From: Nissolia schottii
Taxonomy: Eukaryota; Streptophyta; Magnoliopsida; Fabales; Fabaceae
Reading direction: 5' to 3'
Length of the DNA: 64,000 nt
Assembly (NCBI GenBank): GCA_003254905.1
Contig: QANU01021398.1
Span: 749,405-813,404, forward strand
Shown here: positions 13,490 to 24,939 of the stretch, piece after piece
Layout of the letters: the number at the start of each line of letters is the position of its first letter
How positions within the stretch are numbered: the stretch's first letter is position 1
The notes under the pieces: model-generated
What the model was told of the DNA's origin: nothing
Databases searched by the model: none
What the model saw: the letters and a program-made list of their open reading frames with translations, nothing else
Translations under genes and position numbers: made by a program

Positions 13490-13630
13490 TATGATCACAA
13501 AGGAAAAAGTGAAGCTGCCAGCATGATCTAGCTTTGGCTAATGAGAGTGAGAGAGAGAGATGTCAATAGCTCTAAATTAACCTTCACTAGGTCATGCTGT
13601 GCCAGCCTCACTCCTTCCTATTTGGAGATT
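13490..13630 (+). ncRNA. MIR167: MIR167 precursor hairpin
   Basis: Bases 13510-13530 match the mature miR167 sequence end to end, beginning TGAAGCTGCC and ending ATGATCTA. The opposite arm at about 13588-13612 (TAGGTCATGCTGTGCCAGCC) pairs with it over most of its length, with G-U pairs and a small bulge. The stem continues outside the duplex: AAAGGAAAAAG upstream pairs with the CTCCTTCCTAT side downstream. The loop is about 57 bases. miR167 guides cleavage of ARF6/ARF8-type auxin response factor mRNAs and acts in flower, root and nodule development. The 21-base form ending in A matches what I recall for several legume family members. Which numbered locus it is cannot be decided here. Confidence 0.95.
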
Positions 13631-13639
13631 AGACCTGAA

Positions 13640-16220
13640 GAGGACACAGGATAAACCTAAAAGGCAAAAGGTGAGAGAATAACTGTTTTTAACAATTTTA
13701 TTGTTAGATTACTGTGCTACCATACTAATATTCTTTTTCTATGATGGAACGCATGCCTTATATGCCTTTTTCTCTTCTACCATGTTTTCTTTTTTTTTTT
13801 ACTATTTTTATTTAACTTTCCCTTGTTTTTTCAAGGAAAACTAGCTCACTTTGGATTTTTCTTTCTTCTTTTTTAATAATAAAAAAATAGATAGAAGAGG
13901 GACTTTGTCCTCCCACGTCTCCCTTACGGTTACTGCAGCCACGTTTTACCACTGAATTGTATTTGTGACTTAGAGTTTAGAAAATAAAAGTTTTTACATG
14001 ACTTGTCTTCTCTTTTATGTTCAGTCCAACAACTCCATATGAAACATGTGTTGTGCTCTCTTCTGAACCACATATAGTGCCTACAGTTTCAATCTAGTTA
14101 GTACACGTGTTGATGCTGCCTTGTATGCAGATGATGAGACTGGTAATATTAGCTACGTCATGTTGATTTACACAGCATTTACTTATTAAATATCTGCTTC
14201 ATCAGTTTTACATATATAACACTTCTTATTTGGTCATCCTTGATCTACAGTGGTTTAATTAAAGTCACGATTACTAGCCATGTATATAGGTGTTGAAGTG
14301 CAATACGGCATATACACGCACATTCGTGTTTGTTAAATTTGGCCATCATCTACAGTTTCGGTAACAGTTATAATTTTTTTACTTAATCAATTGAGCTAAC
14401 CATTAGTTTTATTCATTTCAAATAAAATGCTGTTTATTTGTTGCTGGAAGGAGCTATATGATGTATTTGGCTACATGTTGCTAGACGATAATTAAGGGAT
14501 GTGAGGCGTGCATGAGATATATAAGAAAAGCTTTGGTTCTTCTGTATCTATCTATCTATCTATCAACCACAGCTTTTGTCGGAGTGTATATATAGCTAGC
14601 TTGTCTTTGTTTTCAAATAGTTTTCGTTCTAGAGAAAATCCAGGTGAGGTTTTTTCTTCTTTTTTTTTCTTTTTAAAAAAAGAGAAACAACGATTTAGAG
14701 CACGATGATTATAGTTACCCATTCTATGTAGAAGAGTAATGGTATTGATATATATATTTTTGAGGTGACCCTTCAATATTGAGTCTGAGAGAATGTTTGT
14801 TACACCTAATTAATCTCAATCAATCATGTCTGCATCGCTCTTTCAATTTTCAGGTATTAAAAATAAAAAGAAGGAATGTTTGTAGCTGTTCATTCACAAT
14901 ATACGCAAATGGGATAGATCTTTGATAGGAATTAGGATCCTTATTCTATACGGTGTATTCGTTTTCTTTGGTAGCTGTTCGCACATGATTTGTTATGGAA
15001 AATACTTTTGAATGAACTTCCTTGGCTAAACCCTATTATTTTATTTTACGATCACTTCATTTAATTTTCATCGAAAAGAAAGTCACTTCATTTCATAATC
15101 GCATAAACTTTTTTTGATTAGTATAGCATTACTCGTTTTTTAATATCGCACAAACTAAAATCAAATAATATATGTATTGCAAGATGACAACTTTGTTTCA
15201 TATTTTTTTTTAGTGTAAAACCCTATTTTTTTTTCTTTTAAAAATATGGTGGTTACCGCGTTAATTTTCTAAAAAAGATGTCACTGAACTAGTCTCTGGT
15301 TAATTATTAATATTTTTCTAAAATTAATGTGATGCTTGCTATACTTGTTTAGGACTAATGAAATGATTGACTTGTGAAATTTTTAATCATGAACGGCAAG
15401 TAATTAAAAATTTGTTTCAAATTTAATAGTGATAATTTTATGCATTTTTCAATACTTGATTGGACAATTTCAAGCCGGAAAACATATATAGTGGCAACGA
15501 ACTAGCTGGTAGCTACTATTGAAATGTAAGTGCAATAGCATAGCAAGTGTTCTAGTCATCCCCATATGCATACAAAATATGTAGAGCTCTCATTATAAGT
15601 TGTTTTCTCAGGAAGCTGTTGGCCGTTAACTGCCGCGGGTGCGGTTTAAGGAATAAATGCTATAGAAACCGGAAGGCTTATCAGCCTCTCCGAGCGCTTG
15701 TGATTAATGCATTTGACCATCAATAATTTTACATTTCTGTAAGTTTTCTCTGGATAGGTACAAGAGGATTTTCGATGCGTAAATTACTCTCTCCTTTCTA
15801 TATGATGTGCATCTAAATTTTCTCAAATTAAAATTTTAAAGTATTAGTACAACTTATATTTTAAGATAGTCTTTAGTAAATTTTTTTTCCTCAATATTAT
15901 ATTCTTAATTTAACTGTAGTCAATAAACATATCAATAAAATGTGTTTCTCATTAAATAAATATATTTTTGTCCATTTAAGTATATGTTTCTATTTTTAGT
16001 AATATTTACTATTTTTTTTCTTAATTTGCGTAACCTCCAAAAATAAACACTTATTTTAAATGAGGAATATTAAACACAAATTTGTGAAACTTATATATCA
16101 AGTTGGAAAAAAAAAATCATGCACATGTACGCATGACAATGCTGCGAACAATTTTTACCTGAGATGATCCTCTTCGTGCTACAGATAATTACGATTAATT
16201 AACTTGTGTAATCCAAAATT
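13640..16220. other. Downstream of MIR167, no gene seen
   Basis: The first few hundred bases may belong to the miR167 primary transcript. The rest is AT-rich with short frames only. A compact GC-richer block at about 15605-15715 stands out and is treated as a separate finding. Confidence 0.45.
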
Positions 16221-16244
16221 TAACACTACATCATAACATTTTTC

Positions 16245-16505
16245 AGAATTCTTATTTTTCTTTGGCTCCATTTTATAAGGGAATCTACGATGGTCCAAAC
16301 TGCCCAAAGGATAGCACAAGAGTGGATCATGGCGCGGTGATAGTGGGTTTTGGTTCACTAGGACCTAACCAAGATTATTGGATAGTGAAAAATTGATGGG
16401 GGCACAGGCTGGGGAATTGGATGGTTACATGTGGATCAAGAGAAACACTGGTTTGCGAACATATGGGGTGTGTGCAATCAACGCCTGGGCCTCCTACCCA
16501 ATTAT
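16245..16505 (+). pseudogene. Papain-like cysteine protease (C1A) pseudogene, C-terminal exon
   Basis: The translation gives GIYDGPNCPKDST, then VDHGAVIVGFG with the catalytic His context, then YWIVKN, which is the catalytic Asn context. The codon after KN, Ser in intact family members, is TGA here. The frame then shifts, and GYMWIKRNTG followed by YGVCAINAWASYPI is read in another phase. This is the end of a plant papain family protein related to P34-like and other C1A proteases. No upstream exons with the catalytic Cys were found. The in-frame stop, frameshift and missing 5' part make it a pseudogene. It may extend towards the assembly gap, but the protein end is already reached before it. 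Confidence 0.85.
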
Positions 16506-16601
16506 ACAATCCTCTGCATCATCCAATCGAAGTGTTAATAGCTCCACGTGATGTGATTACAAACACTTTGAAATAATAAGCGCCTTGGAGTAGCCTAGGC
16601 T

Positions 16602-16758
16602 NNNNNNNNNNNNNNNNNNNNNNNNNNNNNNNNNNNNNNNNNNNNNNNNNNNNNNNNNNNNNNNNNNNNNNNNNNNNNNNNNNNNNNNNNNNNNNNNNNN
16701 NNNNNNNNNNNNNNNNNNNNNNNNNNNNNNNNNNNNNNNNNNNNNNNNNNNNNNNNNN
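16602..16758. other. Assembly gap (N)
   Basis: A run of 157 undetermined bases, followed directly by a (TA)n microsatellite (16759-16784), which probably caused the gap. Confidence 0.99.
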
Positions 16759-17355
16759 TATATATATATATATATATATATATATCCACACACGCCCACA
16801 CGCGTGGGGTCGTAACCATTAAAATAAAGGAGTATATTAATTTTCAAAGTTAAATATTAAAAGGTATCAATATAATTGATGTTTTTGTCAATAACTAATA
16901 TTAATGGGCTCAGAAAAAGGACCGGTGGTCCTGTGGAGAATTGACATGATCAGGGCAGCATTGCATGGTGTTTAGCTATAGACAAACAATATAAAAGACT
17001 CATTGTTCAACACGTTAGCTAGGAGGCATTTATAACGAACATGGTTATAGAAGGATGACTCTAGTGGAAGAAATTGATTAAGATGGTTATGAGTGAATAT
17101 TGATTATTGAATCTTTTAAAAATGATTAAGATTAAAAGTTATGAAAATGTCCTATAATCACATAAAAGGTCATATGATTTTTGTGTACTAATATTGATCA
17201 TTTATAAAATAACTAATGATTTAGATTTATTTCTCTCACTCTCATATAAGGTAATCTATTTGAACAACAAAATTAAATAACGTATAAAAATACAGCATGT
17301 GAGTGCACATGGATCCCACATAAGTTGACACACTAAACATAATAGGATTAGAAAT

Positions 17356-20300
17356 TGTTATGGACCGAGCTCCAAAGGCTCATCCAAGAACCCGTACCCC
17401 AAGGTCCACGGAATTACCCGACTTAGGCAAACTCTCCCCTATAAACATTTAGAGAGATCCACGAACCGTAACACTCTATCCCCGACGAACATCACTCCGC
17501 GGACCTCGGAGACAAATATGAAGAAGAGAGTCTTGGGTTAGCGGAAGTCATAGATCATACCCAGGTATTTAAGCAAAAAAGACACATCAGGTACGACCTA
17601 GAACTCATTTCATTGACTTTACTATAGCATCCTAACTTCACTTGAGCGTCGGAGTCATTGCAGGTACCCGTTCCGTCACCCCCGAACCCGCAGAGGAGCT
17701 CCAAGATCTAAAACTGCACTGAGGACCTAAGGATCATGTTGGACAACAAGGAAGCTCACCTGAATATTGGACAACACCGATAAAGAAGATACTTCGCGGA
17801 GAATACTTATCCTTGGCCAAAGATCAAGTGAAACGGCTAAGAAGAGAAGTCGCAGGTACACCTTGGTAGGGGATCGACTTTACATGAGATCAATCTGTCA
17901 ACCCCTTCTAAAATGTGTGGAATCAACAAGAATATCATACATTTTAGAAGATGTACATTAAGGGTCATGTGGCCATCACATAGGAGGTAAGGCCCTAGCG
18001 CTAAAGATACTCCATGCAGGGTTGTACTGGCCTACTCTCCAGAAAGATTCTGCGGAATATGTGAAGAAGTGCAGAAAGTTTCAGGAGCACGCCCATTTCC
18101 ATATGGCCCCTCCCACAAGCATGTCAACCTCATGGCCATTTCAAAAATAGGGAATTGACATACTTGGTCCCTTCCCACAAGCCACTGGCCAGAGGAAATT
18201 TCTCATAATAGTGGTTGATTACTTCACAAAGTGGGTAGAAGCGGAACCTCTGGTAAGGATCACTTCAGTACAGTGCAAAAAAAAATTGTGTTGAACAACA
18301 TCGTCACGAGGTTTGACATCCCAAAGATAGTAGTTTCCAACGATGGAACTCAATTTACGAACAAAAAATTCACAACGTTCCTATAAGGGTTTAGGATTAA
18401 ACACCATTTCGCGTCCGTGGAGCATCTACAAACCAACAGAAAGACCGAAGCCGCCAACAAGGTCATACTGAAAGGGCTGAAAAAAAGACTAGATGAAGCA
18501 ACAAGGCTATATGTAGATGAATTAGGAAGCGTTCTGTGGGCTTATCGAACCACCCCCCACTTAACCATATCTCACTCCCCGTTTCGACTGACATATGGAA
18601 GCGAAGCCATTATACCAGTGGAGATCAGTGAAGACGGTCCCAGAGTACAATTTCTCTCCCCGGAGACCAATAATCAAGCTAGGACAGAAGAGATAGACCT
18701 TATTGAAGAATGCATAAATGAAGCCCAAATCCAAGAAGAAGCCATCAAAAGGTGTGTTACACGAAGGTACAACTCCTCAGTCATTTCGCAGAAGTTCACC
18801 CCAGGAGAACCAAAATTGGCACTAGGATACCGGGACAAGGCAAGTTGCATCCCAACTGGGAAGGACCCTACATCGTCACAGAAGAACTTGGCCAGGGAGA
18901 ATACAAACTTACAACTATAACGGGAAAAGCAATCCCAAGAACATGGAACGCGAATAATTTAAGGAGATTCTATCTTTAAAAGTTTTTCGTTTTTCACCTT
19001 GTACTATGCTTGAACTAACATACTTTGTTAAGACCACAGAGTCGCTTTCATGAAATAATAAACACAAGATTTCCAACACTCTTCTCTAATCAACATGAAA
19101 AGGAAGCATAAGAAAAAAATCACTGAAAAAGTGATAATAATATAATTCCCCCGAGATGATTAGTCGGGCATCGACAAATATCCGCGGAAACATAAACCAC
19201 ATAAGTCCGGTCCCTAAAACTGAAGACAATTAAAGTACTAAAGTTATAAACTCGGTACAAGAACTGAAAGGCATAAAGCACCACACACCTTAATAACAAA
19301 GATTGCAAAAGCAAAAAAGAGTACAAATAACTACATTTTCTTTAAAGGTTTTCGCGGTACAAAATAAATAGCTTTCATTTACAGATATATCGCTAAAACC
19401 TAAACCATTACAAAGCAAATACAAAAAGCTAGGCGGCACAAGCCTAGACAAAAACAACACCAACAAAAATACAATTAGCAGTAAATGACTTCAAAGGTCC
19501 TTGATGTTGTCGATCTCAGGGTCGTAATATTTGTCAAGAGATACCACACCTCAATAGACCTCAGGAGCAAGGTGCTTAACCTGACCAATCACAGAATCAA
19601 ACGCCGCATCCTCGACATCCTTAGGTACCTTCCAGCAAGCATCGTACTCCTTCTTCACCTCCTCGCACTTCTTCATCTTTGCGGCCTCAGATGCCTTCTC
19701 CTCAGCCAAAGCCGCAGCCCTCCCTGCATCTGCCTAGCTTCAGCGCTATCTCCTCGGAAATGGCCAACTGTGCCCTTGGCTTCTGAACCTCCTCTTCCAC
19801 CAACCCTTTCTCTGCAGAAAGCCGGTTTACATTCTCCTTCAACTCGGCAACCTCTTGACGGAGATTTTCTGTCACCACGGAATCCGGGCAGGTGTTGAAG
19901 GCATACTTCAACAAACCCGTAGCCTTTCCCAATAGACGAAAGCTACAAGCAAAGGATTCATCCGAGGACACATCCTCCAGATGGCCCTTCGCTTCTTCAG
20001 ACAAGTAGCGCCCCTTAGAAATCTCCAAGAAGTCGACGCCCTTCAGCCATGCCTGAGCGAGCGCACCGGAGAGATGCCCACATTCCCTACGAGAAGTACC
20101 TGAACGGGCACGCTCTCTCCATGGTGGCTCTCTCTCCTCCACAATAGACTGCGTAGGTGAGATCTCCACAAAAATCAGATAAGTAGGTATCTCCGCGACC
20201 TGTTTATCCCTCAACTCCTCGTTCGTGGAGGCATTCAGACGCCTCCTTATCTCCCTAAGCTTCTCTTGAGATGTCATGCTTCCGTGGAGTCGATCACCTA

Positions 20301-20875
20301 CATCAACACATTCAACAATCAGTGCAAGAACTTCGAAAAAAAAAATAGATAACAACAAGATAAACAACAACAACTACCTAAACTATGATTTGCGTCTAGT
20401 TCCTGCACAATCTCCCTCAGATTCATGGGTCCATCCCCGGCTAAATCAACAAAAAATTCCTTCTCAATCAGCTCTTCCTTGGATAAACCATCTGGATACT
20501 CGTGGTGGATATTCCTGTTCTAATAACAAGAGATCCCTACCACGGTGTCTTGGTCCCCCTCCCAGAACACAGTCAATGCTGGAGCAGCAAACACCTTAAA
20601 GTACTTCCACTTAAACTCTTATTATGACTCTTCCCACCTACTGAAAATCCTCGTCCTTGACACACCCTTGAACGTGTGCCAGCTCTTATATCTAGATCGG
20701 GTCCCCGGAATAATTCCCGTAGTGGGATTGGTCAAAGTGAACAAACTCAGGAAAGTCTTCAGCAAGGGATCCACTCCAAACACCTCGTAGACCACCTCAA
20801 AACCACATATCAGAGCCCATTCGTTGGGATGAAGTTCAGTGGGACTGAAGACACTAAATTTACCAAATTTTTTTT
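17356..20875 (+). mobile_element. Degenerate Ty3/gypsy retrotransposon, Tat lineage
   Basis: The element has an LTR-like 5' segment (from TGTTATGGAC at 17356 to about 17700, with GAGCGTCGGAGTC near 17645). This is followed directly by the end of pol (integrase, 17767-18979), a non-coding spacer, and an accessory ORF on the opposite strand (19690-20880). Gag, protease and reverse transcriptase are missing, so a large internal deletion has joined the LTR to integrase. Bases here are clearly more GC-rich than the flanks. An accessory antisense ORF between pol and the 3' LTR is known in Tat-lineage elements. No 3' LTR is seen, and the recognisable element stops near 20875. Confidence 0.85.
17767..18979 (+). 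pseudogene. Gypsy pol fragment: integrase with C-terminal domain
   Basis: Readable pieces in order are a zinc-finger region (CGHHIGGKAL, then YVKKCRKFQ, where the second Cys of the CxxC pair is replaced by Phe), a core-domain aspartate region (GIDILGPFP), VVSNDGTQFT with the second aspartate, and VEHLQTNRKTEAANK with the glutamate. The C-terminal part follows (WAYRTTPH, then a second frame with HPNWEGPYIV). At least three in-frame stops (near 17958, 18150 and 18384) and shifts near 18285 and 18810 inactivate it. The longest uninterrupted piece is 18417-18920. Confidence 0.9.
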
Positions 20876-20880
20876 TAAGG
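19690..20880 (-). pseudogene. Antisense accessory ORF of the Tat-lineage element (plant-mobile-domain and coiled-coil type)
   Basis: Read on the minus strand from about 20872 it begins with a segment like the plant mobile or transposon-associated domain (LHPNEWALICGFEVVYEVFG). After two stops it continues with WKYFKVFAAP and VFWEGDQDTV. A T-rich stretch ending in GATGTAG/GTGATCG looks like an intron acceptor near 20297. The downstream part (19702-20297) is highly charged and predicted coiled coil (ENLRQEVAELKENVNRLSAE). The opposite orientation to pol matches antisense ORFs described in Tat elements. Its function is unknown. Stops near 20616-20621 and further downstream make this copy non-functional. 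Confidence 0.75.
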
Positions 20881-21694
20881 ATTAAATCCTGACAAATTTT
20901 TTTTTTCAAAGATTAGACACACATTTTTTAATTTTACAAAGACTAAAAATATATTTAACCATTTTTTTTACATGATCAAGGTTTACGAGCCCCGGTGAGT
21001 AATCAAATTGATATATATAGTTTGTTTTTATTAGCCAACACAAATGCTATTCCAATTTTATTTTTTCTATATTTGTTTATATTTTATATTATTATTTAAG
21101 TAAGGCATTTCTGATAGTTATCTATGCTAATCTAGGATAACACTTACAAAGATACCAAGACGAAGAATACATACTTTGTTTTCTTACCAAAAAAATCAAT
21201 AAATATTTTGTTTCATAAACCCTGATAATCATGATGTTTTAATTGGACAAATTGGTATCTCACAAAAATGAATATTAATTTAACCCTTCATAATTTTAAA
21301 AAGTGAATATATAAGTTTATTGATGAGACTATGATCTTAATCTTATTTGTGGTCACCCACGATATTGACTACGAATATTGGTTTTTAAGTTAAATGATTC
21401 ATTTTAAACTGATCAGCTACCGTTTAAGCCATAGAAATAATTTAATGGTAAGAAATTTTAGTATGCACAAGGTGTTGTATTCAAACTACATTGCCACCTA
21501 TGTAATAAAAAACTCCCGATCGACACTTCTTTTCCTAATGAAAGTTTTTAAATTTTACAAAGAGTAATGTTTAAAAAGTTTAGCTCATCAATCTACACAC
21601 TTTTATGAATAATACTTAACATTTATAAATATTTGTCATTTTTTTTCTATTTTGTTTCTACAAATACCAAGGATTATTCATAAAATTGTATAAG

Positions 21695-21738
<44 letters not shown>

Positions 21739-22270
21739 TGAAGACTTAGCTCTCCGGATAATTTTTCCTTTACAAATTCAAAGTACTGATGTTGACCTTT
21801 ATCCAAGTAGGTTACAATGTTACATTGCCTTATAAACAATGACTTAGGTGAACAAATTTCCACGTGCTTCGTATTTTATGTCTGACGAACAAAAACATAA
21901 AAGGCACGAGCATAGACCATGGAGTCAAAGTCCGTCTTGGACAAAAAAAATCAACAATTCAACAACTTTATGTAATAGTACTAAAAATCAACACTGTTTC
22001 ATTAATTGTAAACAGAAATTAGTAATTGCAATTTAAATAACACTGAATTTTAATTATTTATGTGTCGAATTAATGTATTACCTTCACTAACATGTAAATT
22101 TAGTTTTAGTTAACATTGCGTTTAACACTTATATAATTTAAATTTACATTTATTTAAATTATGATTATTATACATTAATAAATGTTTGTACGCATAAAGA
22201 ATTCCCCCCTCCTAATAATACAATTTTTTATACAAAAAGGAAATGTCAATTGCCTACTGGTCAGCCAACT
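20880..22270. other. AT-rich intergenic DNA with a long (TA)n microsatellite
   Basis: No gene was recognised. A perfect (TA)n run of about 38 bases lies at 21698-21735. The last few hundred bases include the presumed 3' UTR of the minus-strand calmodulin-like gene that ends at 22277. Confidence 0.6.
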
Positions 22271-22276
22271 CAATGA

Positions 22277-23630
22277 CTATTTTAGATGTGTTAGCATCAT
22301 CATCCTTGCAAATTCTTCATAGCTAATTTGACCATCTCCATCCAAATCTGCCTCTCTTATCATCTCTTCAACTTCTTCATCTGTTAGCCTCTCTCCCATT
22401 TTCATCATTACATGTCTTAACTGTAAAAACACGAGAAAAAAAGTAGCTCTTTGTAATTAGTCATGAAAAATTAGCTCAAGTCACTAATATATTAACCATA
22501 GTTTTTTTTTTTTTTTTAATGTTACACGTAACCAAAGTTATTTGTGAATTGTAAGAATTATTGTTAGAATTCGTCAAAATTCAAAGAGCGTGGTTATTAG
22601 ATAAATTAAAAGAATGGTGATCGCTCACTCATTCAAAGATTGAAAATGATTTCACATCATTCCAAATAAAGTTCTTTCCACCAAGTATTCTTCTTCTTTA
22701 TTTTTAAGGCGAGGAAGCATTATAAAAAGTGCATAAAATGCAAATTGATCTGCATGGCATGTTAATGTTTTTACCTCAGTGGCTGATATGTATCCATCAT
22801 TATCTCTGTCAAATACTTTGAATGCATCTTTTAGCTCCCCAGCCAGATTTTCCTGTTCCATTTGGCAACTTAGCATCATTAGCCTCTCATCTCAAGCAAA
22901 TAAATTATAGATATCACCCCCCATTCACTCTCTTTTTTCAAAGTTTAAACTTTGAAGTGTAATGTAAGCCTATTCTAGCACTCAATTTCTTATACCTTCA
23001 TTTTTCTTCCCATAAAATTCAAGAACTCTTCAAAATTTATTCTCCAATTACCATCAGCTTCACTAATCATTCCTTGGATTTCTTCTTTTGTTGAATTTCC
23101 ATCTAATGGATGTACAATGGCTACTAGTTGATCCACAGTAATGAATCCTACACATCACCAACAAAATGTGTCAGCAAATCATCGTATCGGTTAAGATATA
23201 AAATTATTTAAATGTTTTTACCTAATAGCTTACGCTGTTAAGAGAGAGAGATAATTCTCAATATAAACTGGCATTTTCAAAACATCCATAAGCTTTTAAC
23301 AAACTTTTATTGGGAAGACAGGAAAGTGAACAACAAAATGTGAGAGAAGAATTGTGTTCATTGAACATATCTATGTTATAATGAGAAATTTTTATCCGGT
23401 CTTGAAGTGTCATATTAAAGATAGTCAACTATATAATGAATGACATTTCAATCCCTAAAGTGATTTGGAGCGTATCCAACACAGCGCTTCAGGACCATAC
23501 AAAAATTTCTCTATTATAACTCTGATTGAAAGAGATTAAGGTGCAAAAACACACCATCAAAATCCTTGTCAATTAGAGAAAATGCTTCCCGGAATTCAGC
23601 AATCTGATCTTGTGTCAATGCATCTGCCAT
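22277..23630 (-). CDS. Calmodulin-like EF-hand protein, four exons, 149 aa
   Basis: Calcium sensor of the plant CML group, closest in layout to CML8/CML11. Exons on the minus strand are 23630-23555, 23147-22996, 22852-22775 and 22420-22277. All introns are GT/AG and the phases close to 149 aa, the length of calmodulin. The first intron splits the glycine codon of EF-hand 1, the conserved position in plant calmodulin genes. The start is [22 protein letters not shown]3 ([12 protein letters not shown]) and EF4 ([12 protein letters not shown]) are canonical. EF1 (DKDFDGFITVDQ) has Gln instead of Glu at loop position 12, and EF2 ([12 protein letters not shown]) has Glu at position 1 and Trp-Arg inside the loop. 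The linker before EF3 ([11 protein letters not shown]) is about one residue shorter than in calmodulin. No stop or frameshift interrupts it. Calcium binding probably relies on the C-lobe, which is inference. Confidence 0.93.
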
Positions 23631-23639
23631 TATTATCTG

Positions 23640-24390
23640 CTGCTGCAACTGAAGTAGAAAAACCAGAAAAACAGTACTCTAATACACCGTTAAAATTGAT
23701 TGTTGCCAAATAAGTAGGGGGTGAGAAAGGACAATATTGTTGTTTTATGCTATCTTCTCTCTTTTATTTTCTCCTATAACACTGCTTCATTTTGGTTTTT
23801 ATAGATGTGAAAGTGGACCAATTTTTTCTGTCTTTTTTTTCTTTTTCGTTGATTTAGTCAACACACGCTTGATAGAGAAAATCTATAATTCAAAGAGCAG
23901 AAAATTCCAGAAGAGGCAGTAGGAAACTACCATTGAAAGTGGGAAACTTTCAATTCTTTCCTCCCCTAAGTGTAACTCTCAAAAATTAATTATGCCCACG
24001 TATATAGTTATTTTCTATTATTCAATGTTCAAACTACCTTAATTGTAGGAGTCATTTATGTTAGCTACTTTAGTTACAATTTTTAATACAAAAGCTAAGG
24101 AATTGAATATTGAATGGTATACATAACAACAATAATTATGTTTCTAAATATAATTTTTCTAGAAAAACTCGCATGTTTGAATGCATGCTAGTCATATGCA
24201 CCCAATTGGTTGACATATCTGTGTGTTCAGGTACATATGTGGTTGACATTTTTGTTTCTTAAGGTACAAAATTGGTTGCCATTTTTGTTTTTTCTAGTAC
24301 AAAGCTTGTTGAAAATTTTATGGGTGGCGGCTTTGTTTTTATAATTAATTTTTTGTCAGAATCTGTGTCGGCTTGGGTATCATTTTTTCT
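23640..24390. other. 5' flank and promoter region of the calmodulin-like gene
   Basis: This is upstream of the minus-strand start codon at 23630. A pyrimidine-rich stretch on the sense strand ending in TTGCAG just before the ATG could be a 5' UTR splice acceptor. A CCCACGTA motif (ACGT core) lies near 23995. No other gene is visible. Confidence 0.45.
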
Positions 24391-24699
24391 TGTTAGATGG
24401 TTCCAGGTAACTATCATTCATTCTCCATTTTGGGTAATAACCCAAAATTATTTGGCAAGCCTAGCCCATACCAATTTGGGCCAATGCTAAGGAAGGTTTT
24501 AAGAATTTTGTTCTCCATAGCCCAGCCTCCGCAGCACACGATTGTCTTAGCCGCATGGCGGTGCCTGAAATTGCTAGACATAGTTGGGATTTCAGCAACT
24601 GTCATAAAATGATGTTGATGGGACGGGTGCCTGAAATCGCTAGAGACAATGGCAATTTTACCACTGACAAAAAAAAAATGGTGTTGAAGTCATTGACTC

Positions 24700-24712
24700 C
24701 CTCTATAAATAC
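24700..24712 (+). promoter_or_regulatory. TATA-like site before a short transposon-like reading frame
   Basis: CTATAAATACC at about 24702 stands about 125 bases ahead of an ATG at 24829. That ATG opens a frame (MSRESVVAFIFYNDFVQ) loosely resembling the N-termini of plant Mutator-like or mobile-domain proteins. The frame runs into the tandem array after some 40 residues. It may be the promoter remnant of a mobile element. Confidence 0.3.
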
Positions 24713-24939
24713 CAACATGGTAAAGGCAAAGAACACACCATTTCCTCTTCTCCATTTCTTCTTATTCTTAAGAACCTTGGGTGTTATTTCTTTCTTGTTT
24801 ATTTTTTTGTATCTGTTTTAAAAAAAAAATGAGTAGGGAAAGTGTTGTTGCTTTTATTTTTTATAATGATTTTGTGCAAAAGTTAAGTATTGAGGGTGTG
24901 GAGTTTATTAGTAAAAACGATGTTAAGTTTATTATTTTT

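Noticed and set aside
21698-21735. (TA)n tract as a possible replication or matrix-attachment site
   Set aside because: It is a plain microsatellite. Similar tracts at 16759, 52000 and 60592 have no other supporting signal.
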